Of a DNA stretch of 64,000 bases, positions 11,076-21,827 are shown piece after piece; positions within the stretch are counted from its first letter, which is position 1; every line of letters begins with the position of its first letter. The stretch comes from Lolium rigidum. Taxonomy: Eukaryota > Streptophyta > Magnoliopsida > Poales > Poaceae. The stretch is taken from NCBI RefSeq assembly GCF_022539505.1, contig NC_061511.1:35722620-35786619 (forward strand), given 5' to 3'. Under the pieces are notes generated by a model, which ran no database searches, was not told the DNA's origin, and saw only the letters and a program-made list of their open reading frames with translations. Both the position numbers and the translations under genes were made by a program.

Positions 11076-12158
11076 TCACTCCCAATACATCCTGGGCTTC
11101 CATCCGATCGAACGTGTCGTCCTCCCGACAAAACCCGGAACATAAGGTCTCCCCGTCGGCCGGTAGTCGGAATCGGATGATGATCCTAGGGAGAAATCAG
11201 TGTTCACGAACTGGTCATTTAGTGCATCATAGTCCACCCATCGGGTGTACTCCCCTGTGACTCCACCATAGGTATCTCCAACATTCGTATCCGACTCAAC
11301 CTGTGTCGGATACCCCCCAGCTTCTTCCCCATTCCACGGATAACTCTGGTGCTCGGTCGTGGCGTCCTCATTCATCTCCCCGTCATAATACACTGAAGTA
11401 CTATGAGTTCCAGTATCAGACCCCCAACGCCAACCCGTGGAGTTCTCTATAGGAGTCACGGAACGCTGATTGTTTCCGGATTCCTCTCCACCCTCATATC
11501 CTCTATAGGAACTACTAAGATAGTTCCCAGGTGTAACGGGTGTAGTTTCTCGTTCGGGGTGGTCAATACTAATGTAGTCACCAGCTGAGTAAACTGGTGT
11601 GTGCACCTTATTCTCCATAGGTTCCTTCCCCTTAGTCTCCTCCTTGGGTTCAGTAAACTCTTCTAGCATTGTATCAATTGCTCCCGTCAAATGACGGTTC
11701 AACTGAAAGAACAATGATAGTAAGTTGCGGCTATTGTCCATGTATTTTGCGGCTTCCGCTGGTTTGCGTTTGGCATATTTGAAATGGTTAAGCATGGGAT
11801 CATCTTCCTCCTCCATATGAGGAATGTGTGTGAATTCGGAACCCATAAGCTCTTTCGTCTTATGCTCCCGAATATCGGTTATGGCTCTCATAACGGCTAT
11901 ATGGTAGGCTGTGTTGATAATTCTGGCTTCACCTGTTGGCATTACTACTCTCATTCCCAAAGATTCGGGAAGTCGTAGCCCTACCCTACACTTTGCCAAT
12001 ACAGTACCATCATAGTACATGTATTTCTTTACTTGGATCTGGGGATCACACCCAAATTCAAGTAACATGGCACGTAGAATATCTGCAAGTCCTCCTTCAT
12101 ATTCACTCAGTGTTGAATCCATTACTTTCACGTTTCGTCCCGGACGTGAACTTGCCAT
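11076..12158 (-). CDS. Additional ORF upstream of gag in the Tekay-like element, 360 aa, unknown function
   Basis: This is the only long intact ORF of the element. It lies between the primer-binding site and gag, on the element's strand. The N-terminal 150 residues look folded: YEGGLADILRAM, then KKYMYYDGTVLAKCRVGL, LPESLGMRVVMPTGEAR and AYHIAVMRAITDIRE. The remainder is acidic, Ser/Thr/Gly/Tyr-rich and probably disordered. The helix-strand-strand-strand-helix look of residues 25-120 is reminiscent of a double-stranded-RNA-binding fold, but this is only an impression. It is not Gag, Pol or a chromodomain. Being open while gag-pol is broken is notable but could be chance. Confidence 0.7.
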   Translation of the reverse strand: MASSRPGRNVKVMDSTLSEYEGGLADILRAMLLEFGCDPQIQVKKYMYYDGTVLAKCRVGLRLPESLGMRVVMPTGEARIINTAYHIAVMRAITDIREHKTKELMGSEFTHIPHMEEEDDPMLNHFKYAKRKPAEAAKYMDNSRNLLSLFFQLNRHLTGAIDTMLEEFTEPKEETKGKEPMENKVHTPVYSAGDYISIDHPERETTPVTPGNYLSSSYRGYEGGEESGNNQRSVTPIENSTGWRWGSDTGTHSTSVYYDGEMNEDATTEHQSYPWNGEEAGGYPTQVESDTNVGDTYGGVTGEYTRWVDYDALNDQFVNTDFSLGSSSDSDYRPTGRPYVPGFVGRTTRSIGWKPRMYWE

Positions 12159-12360
12159 TGTTGGCTGTAGAAATAGAAAGAATATAAGATTAGTAATAAT
12201 GCATCATAATAGGGATAATAAAGAATTATCGCACTAAAAGATATGATTGTTGTATTCTCAATTGAATATACACCATATTTTTAGAGAATTCTTTACTAGT
12301 CCTATTTGACTCCTAACGTTCGGTCCCATTTACTAGGTTCCAACCTAAGGTTAAAGCTTT

Positions 12361-12372
12361 TGCTCGATACCA
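12361..12372 (-). promoter_or_regulatory. Primer-binding site, initiator-tRNA-Met-like
   Basis: On the minus strand the site reads TGGTATCGAGCA, close to the usual TGGTATCAGAGC. It follows the LTR end (…CACCA at 12377) after a four-base spacer, which fixes the LTR boundary. Confidence 0.75.
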
Positions 12373-12376
12373 ACCG

Positions 12377-15300
12377 TGGTGACCCCGCATACCACTGCAT
12401 GTTGTAGTATGCCGGTCGTTGATATAACATTCACGAAGTACCATTCCGCAAATATTACATCCCTAGAGTAGTACAACAGAACATAGCAGGTCCATAACTC
12501 ATTCATTTATTATTACAAGCATAATACACATATCGTCTCGGAGCTCCTCTTGGGTCCTAAGAGGAATACTCCTGGGTTCGAGGCGAACCCAACTTAACTT
12601 ACAATATAGAAGTTTCACTAAGTTATACATCTATTCTCTCGAGCAGCTAAATACTAAGAGTTCACAACTGCTCGGCTACTACTACTACTCGGTGCTTCTA
12701 GGCTTGATCTCCTCCGGAAGCCTCCCCGGTTCCGTAGACTATGAGGTAGTCTACGCCTTCAATACCTCCAGAGAGGTCTGGTTCTTCATAGCCGATGATC
12801 TCGGCTCCTTCATGGTTGTCGTAGTCCTCCTCCAGACGATTCAGACAATCTAAGCAAGGGATTTAAGAGTGGGATGAGTACGAGCGTACTCAACAAGTTC
12901 ATTATAGATAAGAGGTGTTTAATGCACTAGCTACGATATTAGACCAGAAAGTCTAGTATCAATGCAGGTTTTGATAAACATTTCTTCAAGAGATTGCTTT
13001 TATTTCAAAGAGCTATGTCCGTCAGCCTTCACCGGTTTACTAGAACTTCATGGAGTTCCTTTCCGGCCGCGTTCGCAGTTCCATATCCCGGAACAGGGAG
13101 TGACAGGTCACGGTTCTTTACACTCTGCAGAGGTGTGTTGCTTTACCCATAAGAGATCTTAACCTTGGTGCCAACCGGGCAGCTTTCCCGTCCACACTTC
13201 CTTCGGTGTGAGGCCCGGTATAAGGTCATAGTCAATCATATTCCTCCGCTACCTCGCACACCCACCCTTTTGTAAGATTGTCTTCCCCTATATCTATGGT
13301 GAGACCGACCTGGCATTTGTTCCCCCTATACCAATTAAGGTAGACCGTTCCGAACAATTTTTTATATGCCCCGCCCTATCAACCATAGATAGACCGTTCC
13401 GGACACCTTACAATCCATCATAGACCGCATTACCGTGGGGACTTTAGGCTTCCCCAGCCTACCGCTTGTCCCTCAGGATACAAGTGTCTACGGCAAGCGC
13501 ATCCGTTGATGTACAAGAGGTGGAAATACGATTGACTATTCCGTCCCACTCCAGATCTTATGGTTAACACGGGTATTACGGCACAAGAATCACTGGACGA
13601 CATTTGTTGTTTAATCCTAAATGGATATAAACCCTTGCAATGGAACCTCCACCATATCAACACAATCCATGGTTCCATTGCCAACCACATAGTCATATTC
13701 ATAGTTATGAAAGTAGTGGTTTTGGTTTTTATGCAATAGTGGTAATCATAGTACTTTGCAAGTAATTTGATAAAGATACTCAAATGACATGAGCAAGCGA
13801 TGAACTTGCTCGAACACCGCAAAGTTTTGCAGTTGGATGGTGTGGACTGACCCTTGTCCTCTGTTTCTGAAAAATAGCATCATTGTCCGATAAGGGCAAT
13901 GGTTAAAGAAGCAATTATGCATGATTCAGCTTTTAGGGTTTGTTTCCCCCCTTCCGATGTCATTATTATATCATGTAAGAGGTAAATACTAAGATTGATT
14001 TGGAGATACTCTATTTAGGGTAAATACAACCTTGAAATATTTTCAAGGTGTTTTTAAAGTCCAATTGTATTAATGGACTTATTTTCATTATTGAAAATAA
14101 TATGTGTGATTTAAATCATTATTTAAATCATCAATTTAAGACTTATTTTTAGTTGTCTTCAAAAATTCTCTTTGATATTTTATTTAGATAGAGAATTTTA
14201 TACCGAGTGGTTTTCATATTTTTAATTATTTTTTTAGAGCTAGGAAACATTTGCTATTGATTTTTGAAGTTTCATGATTTTTGTTAATTGGTGAAATGGC
14301 AAAAATGCCCCTGGGCCCACCTGTCGGTGTAACCCAGTGGGTTAGGTCGACCGACCCACCTGGTCCGGCCCAACCACCTCACTTCTTTCCCTCTCTCTCT
14401 CGCGCTCGCGTCCGAACCCTAACCCTACTCCCCTCTCTGGCGATTCGCGTCGCCACCGCCATCGCCGCTCGATTCCGGCGAGCTCCGCCGGATTTGGCCC
14501 CCGCCATGATGCGCAATCGACTCGCCTTACGACGGCGGTCATCTTCCTCCGCGTTGATCTGGAGCGGGTGCTGCTCCAGCTCTTCTTCGACCTCCTCTGC
14601 GGCGGCTAGGGTTACGGGATCTGGGCGATCCCGCCGCTCCTGACGCCCTGGTGCTGTGGCGCCACCGTGGCTTCGCCGCCGTGGAGCGTGTGGTGCTGTG
14701 GTGCTGCCATGGCCTGGCTTGGCATGGCACCGCCGCGCTCTGGCGTGTGCCGCCGTGGCCACCATGGCTGCGCTGTTCTCCTCGACTCCGGGTAAGTGCG
14801 CCTCCTTTCCTGCTCCCCTCCTGTGCCTGACCTTCTTCCTCCTCTAGTCTTACTGCCGTGCTTTGCTTGCCTACGCAAGAGCTGTTGTACTCTTCTGTAG
14901 CGCCATGTTTGCCTGCTCCTGCTATGCTATGCTGTTGCGCTATGCGTGTGCTACTGCTGTGTGTAGTACCGCCATGCCTCTGTGCATGAATTCCTAGCCT
15001 AATCACTTGTTGTGCTAGCATTTCTTGTCTAACTCCATCCTTGTGCCTCTGTTCTTGTTGATAAGCTTGCCAGATCCTCAAGTGTATTCATTTATGATAC
15101 CCTAGCTTGATTATAGTGTGCCATTTCTTGCAATTATGCAAGTGCCAGAGCCATAGTGGCTTATTCTGAGGCTCAGATTTATGATTGTGCTCAATTGAGT
15201 ATTACTGTGGCTTAACAATGTTATTTAATAATAAGTTGATGTGTGCCTTGCTTGTGCATCTTGATCCATTGGCTCATCATGCCTTTGATGAGATCTGGAT

Positions 15301-17415
15301 ACATTCATGAATTATTATGTGATTATCTGTGAAGCATCTATTGTTTAATTGGGCTATTTCATTTTTGTAATTCATGAATTGATGCCAGGCTTGTCTCTAA
15401 CAAGCACTTGCATAATTTTTCAAGCACTGATGATCCAGTGATCATCAGTTGTATGTTGTTTGCTCACTATCTACTGCATGTGCCTATCTGGGGCTCATCC
15501 TGGTGTTTGTGTGACACACATACCTGTGCTGGTGTGTGTTGATGCTTGCTCAAGCATCATCTGATGCTTGCAGTGAGCTATTGGGTCACTGACAAGATGT
15601 TAGTGCTTTTGGGTTACTTATCTGTTTCATTTATCTGTAATTCCTTGCTTGGCTAAGTGGATAAATGATGTGAACTGTCTGGCAGTTGTGATCATCTTAC
15701 GAGTTAAATTGATTGAGCTAGAGGGATGCCAACATCCGTTGGGAACCCTAGCTCCATTTGAACCCATCCGGGTAATGATATCTCGTGCATGACTTTCTGT
15801 TGGGTTTGGTAAAGTGGTTGAGGTGGCCCTGGCAGCAATTCCTTGCTGTTAGGGTAGCTCCCACCTTTGTTGGCTTGCTGTGATTTGGTGAATATCTCAC
15901 TGGAAGAAACCTTGTTGGTTTTCCAGTTACCTTTGCTGTTGACAACAAGAATAGACATAATCTATCTATCTGTCTGATGGCTTGCTTGGCTTTAGGTGCT
16001 AGATGATTTTGAATGGCTAGTTAGGGATTTATCCAGGTTGGATTTCTCTGGTATGTCACCATATTGACATACCACTTGTTCCCTTGGTAATTTCCTTCGA
16101 TCGTCCTTTAGTTTGCTTGCACCAAAAGGCTTAGTAGCCAGATGATGATACAAACTGGGTACTCTCACCCTTTTGCTTGTGTGTGATTGATGCTCATACT
16201 TATTTATGAGCAAGACAGATGCTTGCTCATGATTCTTTGTGTATACCTCACTCTAGCTCCTAGAAATGGGTGTTGGTGTAGAGGTTCAGCTGCTGATTGA
16301 GTTCTTGGCTTGCCCTGCTCCTCCTTGCAAGCTTGATATCTTGGTTTACTTTACGGTGATTGGGGAATAGGTGGAACAGCTCTAGCTGTTCACCTGTTCT
16401 TGGTGTTCTTGAGCTCGTTCTTGCTAGTTCTTGGTTTCTGGTGGACTTACCCAGTGAATTCTGCCGATGATCTGTGGGTTCTGGCGGTGGAAAAGGTTTT
16501 ATACCATCTTTGCTTTGCTCACATGGTCGACAGCTGAGCCTGGCATACTTGGGTGACTCACTAGCTATGTGTGTGTGTTGTGCTCCATGCACACAGCCTT
16601 GTGAGCGGGCTGTGTGTGTGTGTGTGTGTAACCTGATACTATGCACTTGGCTTGGAACTTGGTGGTGAGATGGATCAACTCGGCAGCCTTGTTCATATCC
16701 TCTCCTGATTCATTATTTTTGCTAACCTGCCAAGTGGCATTGCCACTTGGCATAATGTTGTGTTGATATTTTTTGTGTGCAGGGATCAAGCAATTGATCA
16801 AGATGGACCTGAAGATTATCAAGTCCAAGATCAAAGGAAGACTACTTTGTAGTAATTAGGATAGAATCTTACCTTGTAATTTTCCTTTATTTTCTTTCTT
16901 CTATTCTGCCCATTTATGTAATGAGTTGTAACATTTCATATTACTATTCTGGATATTGTAATTGACAATGTATTATGTGTGATTATCAATAAAGCTCAAG
17001 TTTTCCTTAATGAGCTTTATCTAAATGCTATGTTATTTATATTCTTGATTACTTTTAATTATTTATTGAATTATCTCAAGTTTGAATTATGTGATATCAA
17101 TTTGATGTTTGAATTTGAAATTCAAATTCAAATTTGGTTTGAATTCAATCATACCACTTAATTTTGAATTCAATCATGCAACTTAAGATTGTGATGCATC
17201 TTCTCTTCTCTCTTCTCAAAACCCTAATCTAATTAAGTAAGAACAAGTTCATCGCACTCTCGAAACCCTAACCCTGTAGGATGTCGAGAGAGAAACATGT
17301 CCCCCTTTGATGCAGTTTTGTTTTAAAAATGCGAAATTTCCTCGTAATTTACAATGCAATGCACATCCCTTTCTAAAATCTACCACTCGATCGTCTCTAA
17401 ACCTGGGACATTACA
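12377..17415 (-). repeat. Very long 5' LTR (about 5.0 kb) of the Tekay-like element
   Basis: On the minus strand it begins TGTAATGTCCCAGG at 17415 and ends GGTCACCA at 12377, so it has TG...CA ends and a primer-binding site at the expected distance. No pol or gag coding lies inside. Parts: 12380-14280 (non-coding, AT-rich toward 14280), a GC-rich block 14300-14860 that looks like a plus-strand 5' exon, an AT-richer stretch with dispersed TGCTTG and CATCA words 14900-16600, a (TG) run near 16613-16629, and an AT-rich end with polyadenylation-type words. The partner LTR is outside the window, so identity between LTRs could not be tested. Confidence 0.75.
14764..16859 (+). other. Candidate antisense spliced transcription unit inside the long LTR
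   Basis: Opposite to the element, a GC-rich exon-like block ends in ATGGCTGCGCTGTTC… with a strong donor GGTAAGT at 14791/14792. A pyrimidine-rich acceptor ending TTTTGTGTGCAG lies at 16782, followed by a short exon with stop at 16857-16859 and AATAAA at 16988-16993. Joined, these two pieces are in frame and encode only about 34 residues ending in a Lys-rich tail. The exact start is uncertain; earlier ATGs exist in the GC-rich block. It may be a non-coding antisense RNA or chance; no known product was recognised. Confidence 0.35.
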
Positions 17416-18905
17416 CCATTCCTCCGGCAAGACGGCGTAGCAGCACAGGTGGCCGGAGATCTCCTGCAGTGTGGTGGCGCGTGACGCGGCGACGCCCAGG
17501 TCCTAGGGTCGGGAGGTGAGCAGACAAAAGGGGAATGGGATGGGTCGCTGTATAACTCCTGGGGTTTGGGGTTCCCGTATCCCCCAGCCGTATCGTGGGT
17601 GTATCCACTGCGTATCCGCTTTATTTTCTTTTTTCGAAAAATGGAAAATCGTCAGATACGTACTGGATACGTATCCAGCCGTATCTGGCCGTATCCGCGT
17701 ATCCGAACGTGTCCGACCCCCGATACGTGGCTTTCTTGCCGTATCCGTGCAACCTAGCTCCCCACTCCCGTCTCCTCCTCCTCGCCGCCCCCGAGGCGCC
17801 GACGGCCAAGCTCGCGACGCCGGAAGGTGGCGGCGGGGCTCTTGGCTCTCGGCCCTCCAGCGCGGAGATCAGGGGAGGAACACGCGTGGAGATCGCTTCT
17901 ACCGGCGCGGGAGCTCGGCCGGCGCTTCCTGCTCCATTCTTCTCCGGCTGGAGCGGACGTGGGCCATGGTGGAGTCCGGTGGCTCCCTGTTCCGGTGGGA
18001 GCCTGGGATCTGAGGCGGCGGCCTCGAAGGTTGAGGGCGGCGCCGGTCGGTGCTGTGGGCTGCTCCTCTTGGCTGCGCGGGGGCGAGGGAGCGGAGGCTG
18101 CTGCTCGCGGGCTCAGATCTGAAGACGGTGATTTCCTGTTGTGCGGTTCTCGACCTGGTGTGGCCGGTGCCTGGCGAGCTCGCCGGGTCTGCAACTTCAG
18201 GGCGTCGGGATTGGAAGCGCTGGGCCGGGGGAAACCCTTGACTAATGGGGCGGTCACGTTGGCGACGACGCTCTGCGCCGTTACCCTCCCTGGAGGCGCC
18301 GACGAGGTTCTTCTTCCTTCCCCCCTCCTCCACCCGGGTGAAACCCAATTCTTTCGGAATGGGCGGCGGCGGCGCGGTGATGCCGTTCCCTTGCTGAAGG
18401 CGCCGCCTTGGTTGGTGGAGGGCTGACGAGCTGTGTGTTCCGGGGGTTGCCCGTGGCGGCTGCAGTTCTAAAGCTTGCGTCTTGTTGGTTGGTCTATGCG
18501 GCGGTTGTAGATGTTGTCCATGGGTTCGCGCGCGGAGGTGCTCCTGTTGCTTCCCCTGATCTGGGCTACTGTCTAGTATGACCTCTGTGCTCTGGGGAGC
18601 TTTTCCCCCTCGCGACTGTGCGGCGCCCTCGATCCTGGGCGAGAAGGAAGGGTCCTTCTTCGGAGGTGGGAGCGGGTGCTCTTACTTCGACGGCTCGCCA
18701 AGTGATGACGAAGACTGGTGCTCTACAATGGCGGTCCTTCCCGGCGTGATCAAGCGGATGGACGAGGGTCTCGGCCACGATGTTGTGTTTCTTGTTGTTG
18801 CTTTCTTGTGGTGTGAGTTGCCTGGAAGCTGATCTTCAGCACTATGTACTTTGCCGATGTGGCGTTATTAATTTAACGCAGGGCATAGGCCTACTGTTTA
18901 AAAAG
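17416..18905 (+). repeat. GC-rich non-LTR (LINE/SINE-like) remnant
   Basis: The stretch has no credible long gene. From about 17750 it resembles the GC-rich 5' untranslated region of grass LINE-type elements (GTGAAACCCAATTC, then GGCGGCGGCGGCGCGG and CCCTTGCTGAAGGCG). It ends with a LINE-type tail: CTTTGCCGATGTGGCG, TTATTAATTTAA, then GTTTAAAAA just before the DUF6598 exon. If so, the coding middle is deleted. ORFs here in several frames are typical of GC-rich sequence. Assignment is from remembered wording, not a search. Confidence 0.45.
17572..17748. repeat. CGTATCC-type degenerate repeat
   Basis: The words CGTATCC, GTATCCG and CCGTATC recur more than ten times in about 180 bases with irregular spacing. 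It is simple degenerate repetition, not a CRISPR or telomere. Confidence 0.7.
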
Positions 18906-19078
18906 GTGGCCCAGATCTCGCATCCCCTTCGGTGGCCTCTCGGTGTCTACGGCGTGGTCGCTCTGCGTGACTTCAGGGATCGCAGGCGCAACATCCTCTT
19001 CCGCCGCGAGCGGGATGAGTCCCAGACCCTCCTCTCGCCCGAGGTTTGATTCCATTGTTTTCAACGTGATGTTTAGGT

Positions 19079-19395
19079 CTGTTTTTTTTAGATAACAGGC
19101 AAAGACTTTGCTCGACTTTAAATTAATAAAGCCACATCAGGTTTTGAGTTAAGTTACACACTGCTGGACATTAAAGCTTCGCCAAAGACTAGAATGATAA
19201 CAGGTTTCAAGATTCAGCAATACAAGGAAGAACGCTTCGTCCCCCAGACTCCGCACCGCGGCACGAGCTACTTCGTCACGGCGCCGCCGGCTTGAGCTGC
19301 ACGTACAGCTCCCTTAGCTCGCGTGGCATCCAGCTTAGCCCCTCCTTTTCTCTTGACTTAAACTTTAGGCTCCACAGCTGCAAAGAAATAATGAT
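19079..19395 (-). repeat. 5'-truncated non-LTR retrotransposon tail in the DUF6598 intron
   Basis: It begins with a poly-T run (19081-19088) followed by AGGCAAAGACTTTGCTCG and AATTAATAAAGCC, the antisense of a grass LINE 3' end. No target duplication was found with confidence, so boundaries are approximate. Confidence 0.5.
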
Positions 19396-19825
19396 TTTGT
19401 AAATAATATCAGTTTGTGCCATGTTTGCAGGATTCTTGTTTGGAACTTACAGGGCCTGGCCGCGCCGTTCTGCTGCGCTTGGAATATCCTCATGGGGATG
19501 GGGATCCCTTTGAAAACTCATGTATCATGGAGATGGACCTTAAAGTCAGGTGCATCGGGACACCACCATCTCAAGACAAGATTCTATGCCAAAATGCCAT
19601 TATATATCATAACACTGTTTCTTGCCGCGAATATTCACACTTTGCAAGTGTAGATGAGGTGAAGAAGGAGCACGGCGCTATGGAGGTCAGATGGGCTCAT
19701 CTCCCGCGCGCTGTCGAGGCAACCATCACGGTCGAGCTCGTCCGGGGTGCGCGTGATTTCAGCGCGGTCTTCACGGTTTTCACCGGGAGCATGTTCAATG
19801 GCGTGCAACTTCTGCACTCACGAGG

Positions 19826-20218
19826 TGACAAGGTATTAACTTGTCAATGCCTACGGATTGTAGACTAGGGTTTAGTTGGAAGTAGAGGGCAAGTAGATCT
19901 CGAGGGTTCAACCGGAAAAGTACTCGACTGCTAGAAAACTAGGGTTGTGTTGACAATGAAATCGATCCTTTCTTTCTCCCTTGACTCCCCCTTATATAGG
20001 AGGTGGAGCCGAGGGTTTCGTGATGTACAAGTTTACAAAGTCCGGGAGACTCTTTGAATTCGTCCCGTAATAGTTACAAGTCGAGTATTCCTAATACAAC
20101 TCTATATTTCCAAGATATCTCTTAATTGGGCTTCCGGGCTTTATAAACTTCGGTTCGTGGACCTTCAGTAAAACCCCGGGTACTACCTTCGGCGGGTTCA
20201 TTAGAGATGTCTATGTCA
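19826..20218 (-). mobile_element. Solo LTR inserted in the DUF6598 exon (393 bp)
   Basis: On the minus strand it begins TGACATAGACATC at 20218 and ends TTAATACCTTGTCA at 19826. Perfect five-base duplications CGAGG flank it (19821-19825 and 20219-20223), and removing it restores the reading frame. A TATA box (CCTATATAAG, minus strand, 19991-20000) lies at the usual position in the LTR. No internal region is present, so it is a recombined solo LTR. The LTR type resembles gypsy families whose next internal base block is TTGGCGCCGTC, by memory only. Confidence 0.92.
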
Positions 20219-20486
20219 CGAGGTGAAAATGTGACCATCGCTGATTATGGCGGACAGGTCGAGTTGAAGCGGAGTGTCCTTGCCGTAGAGAAGACTGGCT
20301 CTCTCATCCTTGTTATCCACGCGATTCGTGACATGGAACGTGTGCACAAACAGATAGAACTCACGAGTCGGTCTGTGCTGAGAAGCGGAGGTTATTTGGA
20401 TCTCGGGTTTAGCGTGCTCGATGTTGTGGTAACCTGGTCACTGCTTCCAACCACATGTTAAAGAGTTCGTTTACACTCTACGATTT

Positions 20487-21813
20487 TTCTTTTTTTTTGA
20501 AACGAAGCAAAAGCTTTGCTTTTCATTGATATAGGAGAAAAGGGGTCAACGCAACAGGCGGAGGCGAAAGAATGAAGATACCGCTCCAACTACCACACCG
20601 GTCCTAGGGCCGCGGCCCGCCTGACCGAAGACGAACCCGCCTCCGCCGAAACCACCAAAACACTCCGCATGTCCCTCTGAATGATGGACATCCAAAGCGA
20701 GGCCCCAAGAGGCACAGTGACACAAGATCGTCACCCACGCCCGATCCCTTGAGGGATCTAGGGTTTCCCCCGGAGAGCCCGAGCGGAGGAGTCAGAAACA
20801 CCCATTTCGACGACGACTTCAAGAAGGATGCGGCGCCCATGGGCGTCACTGTCGTCGGCCTTGGCTCGCTGCCAAGACAAGGCTTTCGCCCAGCGAAGAG
20901 TCCCAAAACCTCACGCCCGCCCAACAAGGACCGGCACAACCCCCACACCTCCCCTCCCGACGATCATCAAACATCCCTCCCGCTGCCATGCCTAGGCTCC
21001 CCATCGCCGCGACGAAAGCCACCGTCCAGATCATCACCACTACCCGCGAGATAGTTGCTGAAAAACAACCATAGCGAACCCGGTCAACCGCCGCCGCGGA
21101 AGGAACAGAATATCACTGCCACCAAACTCCTCCTTGGCGGCCCATGACGAGCCCGCGCCGCCATGACGAGCCCTCCGAACATGCGCTGCCCGTCGAGCGC
21201 CACCGCCCCTGGCCTGCATCCACGGTGCACCGCATCATCACCGAGCAAACCCGCCGTGGACATCCCGCAGCAACCACGCCGCCATCGCTGTCCTCTTGTA
21301 GCATCCTCGTGGCCAACCCAAAGCCGCCGCCACGCAACCCTCCCGGCCCAGGGCCATGGCCAGCACCGCGCCGCCTCAACGCCCATAGCGGCCGCGCCCC
21401 GCACGGCCCTAACAGGCCCAGGATCGGTGCCCGCCCATGGCGCCGGCCGCCACGCCGCCGACCACCGCCTGCACCTCCGCCCCGGCCTCCCGACGCAACT
21501 CCACAGCAACCTCAACACCGGCAGATCCGCCGCGCGACGCCCGTAGCCTCGTTGCCGTCTGCAGCACCCCACGCGCTGGGAACTCGAGGAGCCAGAGAGG
21601 AACCACCCCGCCGCCACCGTTATTGAGGCGCGCGGGGCTTCACCGGCGCCCCCTCTGGTGGCAGCGATGCGGGGGAGGAAGAGGGAGGGCCCAAGGGCCG
21701 GTGGCGCTAGGGTTTCCCATCTCGCCAGAGGAGGGTGACGCGGGGACGGTTCCGCTGCTTTGGTATGGATCTTAGATGCTGATGAGATGAAGTGCAGACA
21801 TACTTTGCATTAC
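20487..21813 (-). mobile_element. Non-LTR retrotransposon remnant with 14-bp target duplication
   Basis: The left end is a poly-T stretch (20489-20498) followed by the antisense of a LINE-type tail (AAGCAAAAGCTTTGC, then TTCATTGATATAGG). The 14-base word ACACTCTACGATTT occurs at 20473-20486 and 21814-21827, directly flanking the insert. The body is GC-rich without an intact ORF2, so it is a 5'-truncated or non-autonomous copy on the minus strand. It lies just 3' of the DUF6598 stop codon. The large GC-rich ORFs here on both strands are not genes. Confidence 0.8.
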
Positions 21814-21827
21814 ACACTCTACGATTT

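Larger units (their letters stand above)
6664..17415 (-). mobile_element. Tekay-like (chromovirus) Ty3/gypsy retrotransposon, 5' half, interrupted by the Athila-type element
   Basis: Right to left: a very long LTR (12377-17415), primer-binding site, an extra ORF (11076-12158), gag with two zinc knuckles, protease, RT/RNase H, and an integrase cut at 6664. The RT and integrase wording is that of plant chromoviruses of the Tekay/Del type. No chromodomain can be seen because the integrase C-terminus is beyond the insertion. The pol frames contain stops and shifts. Immediately right of the LTR the flank is CCATT, the predicted target duplication; its partner is outside the window. Confidence 0.88.
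18915..20461 (+). pseudogene. DUF6598-family gene, interrupted by a solo LTR
   Basis: Exon A (18915-19043) reads PLRWPLGVYGVVALRD then RRRNILFRRERDESQTLL, the hallmark opening of grass DUF6598 proteins. A GT-AG intron (19044-19430) follows, containing a non-LTR insert. Exon B (19431 onward) continues LELTGPGRAVLL, MDLKVRCIG and IIYHNTVSCREYS up to HSRG. There a 393-bp LTR (19826-20218) is inserted, after which the same frame resumes ENVTIADYGG and ends at TAA 20459-20461. The start of the gene is not seen; a LINE-like remnant abuts exon A. Family function is unknown. From memory, some relatives accompany ribosome-inactivating domains; none is seen here. Expression could give only a truncated protein. 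Confidence 0.8.

Noticed and set aside
14417..14430. CCCTAACCCTA words (also near 17266) suggesting interstitial telomere repeats
   Set aside because: Only one or two units each; common in grass leaders and LTRs by chance.
1..17415. Endogenous virus (pararetrovirus or envelope-bearing retrovirus)
   Set aside because: Gene order, LTRs and motifs are those of plant Ty3/gypsy retrotransposons; no movement protein, coat protein or env ORF was seen.
17572..17748. Possible CRISPR-like array of CGTATCC words
   Set aside because: Irregular spacing, no constant repeat/spacer structure, plant nuclear context.
21084..21617. Long GC-rich ORFs on both strands
   Set aside because: They lie in a non-LTR retrotransposon remnant with low-complexity composition; no domain.
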